Positions 50,778 to 58,948 of a stretch of DNA of 64,000 nucleotides are shown piece after piece. The notes under the pieces were generated by a model. It ran no database searches. It was given only the letters and a program-made list of their open reading frames with translations, and had not been told where the DNA came from. This stretch comes from Clostridia bacterium (GTDB lineage Bacteria > Bacillota > Clostridia > Acetivibrionales > JAFADI01). Position numbers and translations under genes: made by a program. Numbering within the stretch: the stretch's first letter is position 1; every line of letters begins with the position of its first letter. The stretch is from positions 1-64,000 of the forward strand of contig JAOAAU010000040.1 in the NCBI GenBank assembly GCA_026418695.1. The letters are read 5' to 3'.

Positions 50778-51087
50778 GTAAAGACTCCTTTGAACCGTAT
50801 GATAATTACATTATGAAAAATTACCTAGACCGATAAATTCAAGCTTCAAATGTATGTTATTGATGACTTAATTCGACATAAAAGAGCATTTTCCTCCAAA
50901 CTTTTATATCTACTCATCATTCTTTCAAGAGCCCATAATAAATATGGCTATAGCGAAAGACACCCTCAACAGCTTTATATACTTAATTATAAAGAATTAA
51001 TCAAATATTTCTTGAAGATAAAACTTATAGATTTTTATTAATTCGGAAATGAATACTGTTAATAGGAATATATAAAAAGGAGCACCT

Positions 51088-51771
51088 ATGGAATCTTCAT
51101 TTGAAACAGCCTTAAGAACGATTATCGGATTCACGGTTTTATTAATATTAACTCGACTGCTTGGAAAAAAGCAGCTGGGTCAATTGACCATTTTCACCTA
51201 TATTACCGGTATTGCCATGGGGAATATCGCAGGGGACATGGTGGTTCACAGGGATATTAAGCTTTTGGATGGTGTCATCGGTCTGGCGATTTGGGCATTG
51301 ATGACCTTTATCGTAGAATTTATCAGTTTAAATTCTTCCAAAGCCAGAGTATTTCTTGATGGAGAACCTGCTATTGTAATTAAGAAAGGAATCATACAAC
51401 AAAAGGAACTGTCCACTCAAAGATTGAACATGGATGACCTCACAATGCTGCTGCGGGTGAACAACATCTTCTCGGTTCAAGACGTAGATTATGCGATACT
51501 CGAGCCAAATGGACAGCTTAGTGTGCTTAAAAAGCCTAATCTGGATACTGTTACAAAAAAAGATCTTCAGATCTCAGCAGCAAATCCTCGTAATATTCCT
51601 ACGGAAATCATCGTTGATGGCAAGCTGGTCTCAAAAAATCTCATTGAATTAAACCTCGATCGTCAGTGGCTGGATACGGAACTGGCAAAATCAGGAATCA
51701 AATCCCTTAAAGAAGTCTTTTTTGCAGAGCTGCAAAGTGATGGCAGTCTCTACATCAGCAAAAAAAGCTGA
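51088..51771 (+). CDS. DUF421 family membrane protein
   Basis: LLGKKQLGQLTIFTYITGIAMGNIAGDM, LDGEPAIVIKKG. Confidence 0.9.
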   Translation: MESSFETALRTIIGFTVLLILTRLLGKKQLGQLTIFTYITGIAMGNIAGDMVVHRDIKLLDGVIGLAIWALMTFIVEFISLNSSKARVFLDGEPAIVIKKGIIQQKELSTQRLNMDDLTMLLRVNNIFSVQDVDYAILEPNGQLSVLKKPNLDTVTKKDLQISAANPRNIPTEIIVDGKLVSKNLIELNLDRQWLDTELAKSGIKSLKEVFFAELQSDGSLYISKKS

Positions 51772-51881
51772 ACAGATGGCCGCTCGTTGTGTGAACCACC
51801 TGCGGATTTAGATTTTACACCGGACACCCCTTTTTTCATATTTTCTCTTGACGACCGTTTTATCTAAAGGTAAATATTTTT

Positions 51882-51905
51882 TTAATTGTCATTATTGACA
51901 ATTAA
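51882..51905. promoter_or_regulatory. Operator-like palindrome overlapping a -35 box
   Basis: TTAATTGTC-attatt-GACAATTAA; TTGACA (51895-51900) 17 nt before AATAAT. Confidence 0.5.
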
Positions 51906-52055
51906 ACACATCTATGCAATAATACTCAAAATTTACAAATACACTTAAAAACTGTATCGATACACCTTTGGGTCAATCCATAGGATGAACCTTCTTTAAG
52001 CAAAACTACTTAATAAGGTATCATAACAATACCATCATAAAGGCAGGTAAAAGCA

Positions 52056-52931
52056 GTGTGCAATGTTCTACCAAGAGTTGCTGCAATTCATGATCTTTCG
52101 GGTTTTGGACGGTGTTCTTTGACAGTAATCATTCCCGTGCTCTCTTCCATGGGCGTGCAGGCATGTCCTCTGCCCACAGCCGTATTAAGCACACACTCAG
52201 GGGGATTTGGCAATTTTTTGTTCCATGACCTGACAGACTGTATGGCAGACTACTCCAACCACTGGAAAAGTCTCGGGATCGAGTTCAACTGTCTCTACAG
52301 CGGATTTCTGGGATCCTCCGGACAGATTGATATTGTGGCAAAACTGTTCAATGATCTGAAAACAGAGGAACATCAACTGATCGTGGTAGACCCTGTCATG
52401 GGAGATCATGGCCGGCTGTATAAGACCTATACTCAAGAAATGCAGCACAAAATGAAACAGCTTGTCGGGAAAGCGGATATAATTACGCCAAACCTTACCG
52501 AAGCATATTTTTTAACTGAAGAAACATACACTGAGGAACCGCTGGGTACGCAGCGAATGAAACCCATGCTAAGGAAGCTGTCCGATTTAGGTCCTGAAAC
52601 AGTCGTAATCACCGGGGTCAAAACCGATACCGGCACTTATGCCAATCTCGGTTATACACGAAGCTCCGATACCTACTGGAAAGTAAACTATGATTGTATT
52701 CCTGCACAGTATCCCGGTACAGGCGATATCTTCACCAGCGTGCTGATCGGCAGTCTCCTTCTTGGGGAAAAGCTTCCCCTGGCAATGGTTCGAGCAACCG
52801 GCTTTGTTTCACTGGCTGTACGTACGACCTATGAATACCGTACCCCTGAAAGAGAAGGCGTCCTTCTTGAAAAAGTGCTGAATACTCTTGGGAATGAACT
52901 GGACAGCAGTACATATGAAACCATTGATTAG
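52056..52931 (+). CDS. Pyridoxamine/pyridoxal kinase
   Basis: VAAIHDLSGFGRCSLTVIIPVLSSMGVQACPLPTAVLSTHSGGF; YPGTGDIFTSVL. Confidence 0.92.
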   Translation: MCNVLPRVAAIHDLSGFGRCSLTVIIPVLSSMGVQACPLPTAVLSTHSGGFGNFLFHDLTDCMADYSNHWKSLGIEFNCLYSGFLGSSGQIDIVAKLFNDLKTEEHQLIVVDPVMGDHGRLYKTYTQEMQHKMKQLVGKADIITPNLTEAYFLTEETYTEEPLGTQRMKPMLRKLSDLGPETVVITGVKTDTGTYANLGYTRSSDTYWKVNYDCIPAQYPGTGDIFTSVLIGSLLLGEKLPLAMVRATGFVSLAVRTTYEYRTPEREGVLLEKVLNTLGNELDSSTYETID

Positions 52932-53016
52932 CTTTGCAGATGAAAAGATTCGTCCTGAATCACCTAAGAAATATGCGGAAAAATCATTAAAATGCATTTT
53001 GTATGGAGAGGATAAA

Positions 53017-53568
53017 ATGAACCACACAAATAAATTTTCAATCCGTGATATTGCTATCGTCGGTATGGCAGCTGCCATCTGCGCTGTGAGTATGATTTTC
53101 AAGATTCCTTATGGAACTGGTGCCATGTTTCACTTCGGTACTGCAGCAATATTTACACTAGCTATTCTTTTCGGTGGTATTCGGGCAGGCTTAGCTGCTG
53201 CGATCGGAACAGCTTTTTATGACCTTTTAATGGGATTTAGTCCTTACACAATATGGTCATTTTTTATAAAAGGGATCGCTGGATTAATTTTAGGATACAT
53301 ATCTCATTCTGCCCACACAGGAGGTAAAAGTATTATAAGGAATATTATAGGTTGCATTTTAAGTGCTATATGGACGCTAATAGGTTATCTTGTAGCTTGG
53401 ACTTTTGTTATTGGGAAATTTGAATCTGCCCTAGCCAACGCACCTAGTTCTATTGTTAATTCAGTAATAGGGCTCATCGTTGCGATTCCCCTAGCGGCTA
53501 CACTCCGGATCGCTCTTGAAAAAGCAGGCATTCTAGGAAACTCTGCCAGTAATATAAATTCAAATTAA
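53017..53568 (+). CDS. ECF transporter S component
   Basis: TM protein MNHTNKFSIRDIAIVGMAAAICAVSMIFKIPYGTG..., start 53017. Confidence 0.8.
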   Translation: MNHTNKFSIRDIAIVGMAAAICAVSMIFKIPYGTGAMFHFGTAAIFTLAILFGGIRAGLAAAIGTAFYDLLMGFSPYTIWSFFIKGIAGLILGYISHSAHTGGKSIIRNIIGCILSAIWTLIGYLVAWTFVIGKFESALANAPSSIVNSVIGLIVAIPLAATLRIALEKAGILGNSASNINSN

Positions 53569-53577
53569 AATAGAAAA

Positions 53578-53603
53578 GGTTGAGGCTGCTGGCAGCCTCA
53601 ACC
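53578..53603 (+). terminator. Hairpin terminator
   Basis: ggttgaggctgctggcagcctcaacc perfect palindrome. Confidence 0.75.
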
Positions 53604-53650
53604 GGAAGGTTTTCCCGCTGCCACCGATGAGCGGAATGAATCTCAATCAA

Positions 53651-53995
53651 TCATTCTATTTTTGTGAGCTTATTTGTTTTACATAAAGCTGCATTAGGAT
53701 AATTGCAGTATAACTCTTTGAGATGAAATGGCCATACTGCGCCATCCATACTATGGAGATGCTCATCGTCCACGGTCGTAACACCGCAGTATAAATGGTA
53801 GTGCTGCCCGTTTACAATGATGGCAGGGCTGGTCTGGAGCCTATATCGATGGGTATGCCCATCTTCATACGTGGTGGTGCCCACCATATAATGGATATGA
53901 GCCGGGTCTTCCGAACTACAGCTGGTGACCCCCTTGAATCCGTGACGATGACCGTCATCATACGAAGTGGTATTTACATATCTGTGTGTATGCAT
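53651..53995 (-). CDS. YmaF family protein
   Basis: His-rich repeats: SYDDGHRHGF, TYEDGHTHRY, TVDDEHLHSM. Confidence 0.75.
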   Translation of the reverse strand: MHTHRYVNTTSYDDGHRHGFKGVTSCSSEDPAHIHYMVGTTTYEDGHTHRYRLQTSPAIIVNGQHYHLYCGVTTVDDEHLHSMDGAVWPFHLKELYCNYPNAALCKTNKLTKIE

Positions 53996-54342
53996 AAAAA
54001 AACCTCCTTTATTTATATTATGTCAACTTCATCGGATTTGTTCAGGAATTTGACAGGATCGAATCCTTGTACTACACTATAAGTTAGTAACAGTTTTGTT
54101 GTTTTCGTAACTAAACCCCGGAAGCGATTTCTTTTGATGGATACATCAGGAAACTGCTTTTCCGATGATAATGTTATCCATGGATAAATCGCCCGATTTC
54201 AGATTTATCCTTATGTAAAGTAATTCTAGAAGCCAGTTCTCAAGGCACCTCCAGTTTTACATACTATTCATAGCTTATACACATAAAAACAATCCATTAT
54301 TTGTGATCAATAATGATTTTTTTGTAAGGTGGGAAGATCCGT

Positions 54343-55137
54343 ATGCTCGAAATCGTTCTATGTGAAGACGACATCAATATCCTGAATTATATGTCCAAAA
54401 CCCTGGAAAAAATAATAAAAAACAGCAGCATGGAATGCAAAATCATACTAAAAGCATCCCGGTCAGAAGATGTTGAGGCTTTTATCCAAAACACCCTGGG
54501 TCCCAATATGGCCTTCTTTCTGGATATCCAGCTGAAGAACTCCAAATACAACGGTTATGATCTGGCTCAGCTCATCCGTGAGAAAGAACGTGCCTTAAAA
54601 CAAAAAAAATCCAGTATTGTATTCATTTCAGACTATTATTTCCAATACTTGTCCATGGGTTATAATGTCGGGGCTGCCAATTGCCTGAAAAAGCCTGTTT
54701 CAGCAACCGTTTTGGAGGATTGCTTGAGAAGTATTTACGAAGACTATCTGCTCCTTGACTACAGCCAAAGTAAAGCTCAACTTTTACATGTGAAAGTAGG
54801 ACATGAGATTTACCGGATTAAGCCTGAGGACATTATTTATATCAACCGGAACAAAACAACACGGAAGACGGTCATTCATACGATTTCACAAAATATAGAG
54901 TGCAGCGACACCCTGGATGTGATTGAAGAAAAACTGAGCGATACCTGTGTTGTCAAATGTGGAAAATCCTATCTCGTCAATAAGGAAAGAATCATCAAGA
55001 TCAATGAAAATGAAAAAACCGTCTATCTTGATCCCGGGAATGGATTGGAAGCGGTAGAGTGCTACTATGGAGAGAAATACAAGAATTTTATTGTGGAGGT
55101 TGTTCGAAGTGCCTTTAATAAACCTGGCATCGGTTAA
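54343..55137 (+). CDS. LytTR response regulator (AgrA-like)
   Basis: Receiver domain plus LytTR: HEIYRIKPEDIIYINRNKTTRK...VVKCGKSYLVNKERI. Confidence 0.9.
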   Translation: MLEIVLCEDDINILNYMSKTLEKIIKNSSMECKIILKASRSEDVEAFIQNTLGPNMAFFLDIQLKNSKYNGYDLAQLIREKERALKQKKSSIVFISDYYFQYLSMGYNVGAANCLKKPVSATVLEDCLRSIYEDYLLLDYSQSKAQLLHVKVGHEIYRIKPEDIIYINRNKTTRKTVIHTISQNIECSDTLDVIEEKLSDTCVVKCGKSYLVNKERIIKINENEKTVYLDPGNGLEAVECYYGEKYKNFIVEVVRSAFNKPGIG

Positions 55138-56440
55138 CTACATTTTGACTTTTATTACTGTCATCTTCTTCATTGTCTTTATCACGATCACCAAAGGCAG
55201 AAATTATTCGAAAAGTACGGTTATTCTGTTTACCCTGGCGGTCAGTGTGATCAACAGCGCTTTTGTAACGATCTTCATGTACACTAAGTACGACTTCCTA
55301 AGGCCGATCCTGTCATTGCTCTGCATTATCCTCTTTACAAAGCTTTTACTAAAGTTATCGGTTTTGGATTCCATTATCTATTCTGTGATTTTCTATTTGA
55401 TCGCTATGTTCGGGAATGTCATTGCCATCATCACCCTTACGCTTGCAAAGGTAGAAAACCTATGGGATAAAAACAATTTCTCCGTCATTATTTATGCCAA
55501 TGTGATCACCTATGTGATATATCTTCTTTCATTTTTCATTATCCAGCATTTTAAGCTTATTTCCAAGCTTTCAGACGACACGAAATATCGAACCTACATT
55601 TCAAGTATTGTCACCATTATTTCCATTTTTGTCGTCTTGGAAATCAATATGAACTACTATTCCAGCATTATTAAAAGTGATCCGAAGTCCATTCTGTTTA
55701 TCTTTATTACCCTGGGCGTTTTTATGCTTTTTATCTATACGCATCTGGGGACAAAATCAAAGCTGGAGATCAAGAATCAGGAATACGAATATCAGATCTT
55801 CTATAATAAAACCATGGAAACGCTAATCAATGACCTGAGAAGATACAAACACAATTACAACAATATCGTTGCCTCTCTCGTCAGCCTTGTGAACTCAGGG
55901 CAGTATGATGAACTCCAGAACTATCTGAAAAACGAAGTAGAAAGCTTTCATGAACGAAACATCCTCAACAACTCCATGCTGCTGCGAATCAAAAATGCCG
56001 GCTTACTGGGCCTTATGCTGTATAAAATTGAAAAAGCGGAAGCCAGTGACGTGAAGGTGAGTTTGGAGATTTTTGAGGACATCAATGAAATCCATATGAA
56101 TATCAACGATCTGTGCGAATCCCTTGGCATATTATTGGATAATGCGATTGAGGCGGCCAGTGAGAGCGACCATAAGGAAGTAAAAGTCAAAGTCAAAAAC
56201 GACGAAGGTCATATCACTTTCTCCATTATCAATACCTTTAAGACTGCTCCGGATATGACCCGGATTTTCAAATTGGATTATTCCTCTAAAGGAGAAGGAC
56301 ACGGATGGGGATTATGGTATGTAAAGCAGAAGGTCTTAAAAAAGTATAAAAACATCTTCCTGAATACCGCGATTGTTGATCATGCAAAATTCAAGCAGGA
56401 TCTGGTGATCTCCTCGACTCAAAGAAAAATTTCTGTTTAG
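55109..56440 (+). CDS. GHKL sensor kinase (AgrC-like)
   Basis: N-terminal TMs; RYKHNYNNIVASLVSLVNSG, LGILLDNAIEAASES; likely GTG start at 55109 overlapping agrA. Confidence 0.88.
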   Translation: MPLINLASVNYILTFITVIFFIVFITITKGRNYSKSTVILFTLAVSVINSAFVTIFMYTKYDFLRPILSLLCIILFTKLLLKLSVLDSIIYSVIFYLIAMFGNVIAIITLTLAKVENLWDKNNFSVIIYANVITYVIYLLSFFIIQHFKLISKLSDDTKYRTYISSIVTIISIFVVLEINMNYYSSIIKSDPKSILFIFITLGVFMLFIYTHLGTKSKLEIKNQEYEYQIFYNKTMETLINDLRRYKHNYNNIVASLVSLVNSGQYDELQNYLKNEVESFHERNILNNSMLLRIKNAGLLGLMLYKIEKAEASDVKVSLEIFEDINEIHMNINDLCESLGILLDNAIEAASESDHKEVKVKVKNDEGHITFSIINTFKTAPDMTRIFKLDYSSKGEGHGWGLWYVKQKVLKKYKNIFLNTAIVDHAKFKQDLVISSTQRKISV

Positions 56441-56445
56441 AATAG

Positions 56446-56486
56446 AATAAGAAACCTGGTATGGAATCCATACCAGGTTTCTTATT
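56446..56486. terminator. Bidirectional terminator between agrC and agrD
   Basis: 19-bp perfect stem aataagaaacctggtatgg-aat-ccataccaggtttcttatt. Confidence 0.85.
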
Positions 56487-56499
56487 CTTGCCGGCGCTC

Positions 56500-56643
56500 T
56501 TAATCAACTTTTATAAGTGACTGCGGTATCTTCGGCTGTTCCTGCCAAATTACCATGCATGCGTTTGCGGATGTTTGTGCGACTAGGATGGCGATCATTG
56601 ATACCAGTGTAAGAACCAGATACTTGATTTTTGAAGTATTCAT
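56500..56643 (-). CDS. AgrD-like cyclic lactone autoinducer pro-peptide, 47 aa
   Basis: MNTSKIKYLVLTLVSMIAILVAQTSANACMVIWQEQPKIPQSLIKVD; GGAGGGG SD; amphipathic/TM leader, Cys core, P-K-x-P-x-S-L tail. Confidence 0.88.
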   Translation of the reverse strand: MNTSKIKYLVLTLVSMIAILVAQTSANACMVIWQEQPKIPQSLIKVD

Positions 56644-56708
56644 AAGAACCCCTCCATTGTTTATTTAAAAGACTTGGTTTTGTACCAACTCTTTTATCCG
56701 ATATGAAT

Positions 56709-56996
56709 TCAACCCGCTTTTTGTACTTTCATTTTTGGACAGAACTCCGGACAAATCCGCTGGCAGTAGCTGATCATCCTGCTTTTTTCCACCTTTTTGG
56801 TTTCCTTTTCAGCCGCTTCCGCGATACAAATACCGTACTGGCGTCTGAAATTACAGATCAGCGTTATTTTATCCGCTTCGCTGTCCAATTGATGGTCTGT
56901 TTGATGCAGCAGATCCACTAAAATTGTTTTGTATTCGTCAATCGATCCGACATGAATCTCTTTTACCTTACTGATAAAATCACAGATTATACTCAT
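56709..56996 (-). CDS. Unknown 95-aa Cys-containing protein between agrB and agrD
   Basis: Start overlaps agrB stop by 17 nt; 6 Cys incl. YCQRICPEFCPKMK. Confidence 0.65.
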   Translation of the reverse strand: MSIICDFISKVKEIHVGSIDEYKTILVDLLHQTDHQLDSEADKITLICNFRRQYGICIAEAAEKETKKVEKSRMISYCQRICPEFCPKMKVQKAG

Positions 56997-57612
56997 ATTT
57001 GTCCCCTCGGTATTCTGAACCGTATTTGTTCCCTGAAATCCAATAGATTACAGGAAGGATAAAAACACATTCTGCAAGCAGTGACAGGATCGCTATTTTC
57101 CCATAAGGCTGGGGTAAGAACAAGGATACTATGAAGATTGCATTGAAGATGAGCAGAGATATTTTTTTCAATCTTTTTCTTTGTTTGGTACTGGCAATTG
57201 GCTTGTTTTCATGATCCGACGGCGCATATTTGAGAAGGATCGCCATACAGAGCAGATAAATGCATGTCTGGAGAATATGAAGGTACAATCCGCTGAATGG
57301 AATCATGAGTGATAAGTAGACAGTAAGGAAAAATATTGTGCTGGATGATATCAGGCAGCCTATCCAGGTTTTGGAGTGGATCCCCCCTGCAAAAATTCTA
57401 AGGAGTGCATAGCACAGCAGTGAAAACAGCGCGTATTGCAGGATGTTCAATATCACGGCAATGACTATGAACACCAGCATCTTTACCATTTCAGAGAACA
57501 GGATATATAGCCCGTACTCCAGAACCTCCCTGGTATTGTTGTCCAGTTCCTTGACCGTACCGATTTCTTTCACGATCTTCCCTGATAATTGCTGGATGGT
57601 ATTCAGGATCAT
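56980..57612 (-). CDS. AgrB-like accessory gene regulator (pro-peptide protease)
   Basis: RIFAGGIHSKTWIGC, IASTKQRKRLKK, multi-TM. Confidence 0.9.
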   Translation of the reverse strand: MILNTIQQLSGKIVKEIGTVKELDNNTREVLEYGLYILFSEMVKMLVFIVIAVILNILQYALFSLLCYALLRIFAGGIHSKTWIGCLISSSTIFFLTVYLSLMIPFSGLYLHILQTCIYLLCMAILLKYAPSDHENKPIASTKQRKRLKKISLLIFNAIFIVSLFLPQPYGKIAILSLLAECVFILPVIYWISGNKYGSEYRGDKYEYNL

Positions 57613-58213
57613 CCTCTCCCTTCATGATGTTATTTTGAAGGTAATCAAGAATCGTCTTGGGAATATTCTGTAAGCCTGTCGTAACATGGACAGCGCCTAA
57701 TTCGATTGCTTCCTTGGGTAATTCAAAAGCAATGCAGCTCCGCTCATCCTGTGCAATGGTGAAAGCACCGCACTCCTTCATTTCAAGAAGCCCCTTAGCT
57801 CCATCCTTGCCCCAGCCTGTAAGAATAATTCCCACAGCCTCAGGCCCTGCAGATTTTGCAACCGAACAGAACATCGTCTCTATGGAAGGACACTGCCGGT
57901 AAACGGGTGAACCTTCCTTGATTGAAACATAATAGCCCTCGCATTTTCTTTCCAGTGTCATATGCATATTTCCCGGCGCAATCAATACTTTTCCCGGTGT
58001 CAGCGGCTCACCATCCGTTGCCTCGGCCACCTCTAAACGGCTTACTCCATTCAGCCCTTCTGCCAAAAACTTTGTAAAACTAGCAGGAATATGCTGAACG
58101 ATGATAATCGGAGGCATGTCCGCGGGCAGCTTTTTCAAAATCTCTTTGAGTGCTTCCACCCCACCGGTAGAAGCGCCTATCGCTATGACAGTACTATCTT
58201 TTTTATTCTTCAT
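57491..58213 (-). CDS. CheB methylesterase domain protein (no receiver domain)
   Basis: IGASTGGVEALKEIL, VQHIPASFTKFLAEGLN, ILTGWGKDGAKGLLEMK. Confidence 0.9.
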   Translation of the reverse strand: MKNKKDSTVIAIGASTGGVEALKEILKKLPADMPPIIIVQHIPASFTKFLAEGLNGVSRLEVAEATDGEPLTPGKVLIAPGNMHMTLERKCEGYYVSIKEGSPVYRQCPSIETMFCSVAKSAGPEAVGIILTGWGKDGAKGLLEMKECGAFTIAQDERSCIAFELPKEAIELGAVHVTTGLQNIPKTILDYLQNNIMKGEDDPEYHPAIIREDRERNRYGQGTGQQYQGGSGVRAIYPVL

Positions 58214-58695
58214 ATGGAATTCATCAAATCCTTTATTGTGTCGATCCCTGAAATGTTGGTTTTATCAACTGCAAATTTTGCTCCGGAAATAAAGGCTTCC
58301 ATCACAGTATCACTGTCCAGTTCACTTGAGACAATGGTAATTGTTGTATCCGGATACAATTCCTTAATCCTTCTTGTCGCATCCAAGCCATTCATTTGAG
58401 GCATACGAATATCCATGGTTACAAAATCGGGTTTGTACCGTTCTACCAGGTCTATTGCCTCATAGCCATTCCCGGCTTCCCCGACGACCGAATGCCCCAT
58501 TGTGGTGAAATACTTTTTCAATACCATTCTAAGGACTGCATCGTCATCAACGATCAATACCTTCCTGGGTTTTGTTCTATCGTCCTTATGTTGAATACTG
58601 TTCTTGCAAATATGCCTTTGGGAAGCGGCACATACAAAGTTGCAAAAAATTCCGAAAGGATTGTATGTTCTCGTGCTTTCATGGCAAACTGACAT
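58210..58695 (-). CDS. CheY-like single-domain response regulator with Cys-rich N-terminal extension
   Basis: KVLIVDDDAVLRMVLKKYF, DFVTMDIRMPQMNGLDATRRIKE. Confidence 0.88.
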   Translation of the reverse strand: MSVCHESTRTYNPFGIFCNFVCAASQRHICKNSIQHKDDRTKPRKVLIVDDDAVLRMVLKKYFTTMGHSVVGEAGNGYEAIDLVERYKPDFVTMDIRMPQMNGLDATRRIKELYPDTTITIVSSELDSDTVMEAFISGAKFAVDKTNISGIDTIKDLMNSI

Positions 58696-58821
58696 GTTGC
58701 TGACCCCCGTTTATACAACGCCTTGATCTTATTATATTCGCAAAAATCGACATAAAACGCGAACCCCTCATGAAACCCTTTTTTTCCTGTCTGAAATCGT
58801 TTGCATTCAAAATTGAGACAT

Positions 58822-58857
58822 AAAAAAAAGACTTACATGCATAGCAAATAAGTCTTA
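58822..58857 (-). terminator. Terminator of MocR-family gene
   Basis: Minus strand AAGACTTA...TAAGTCTTTTTTTTA. Confidence 0.75.
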
Positions 58858-58948
58858 TTCGAACTTACCTCCAGGTTAATTCCAGGTATACGTTTCCAGC
58901 GTTATCAGCCTCATCCAGCAAAACCAAAATATTTATTCCAGGATCCTC

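Noticed and set aside
50850-51041. 63-aa ORF MYVIDDLIRHKRAFSS... upstream of the DUF421 gene
   Set aside because: AT-rich intergenic reading frame with no good SD and no family match.
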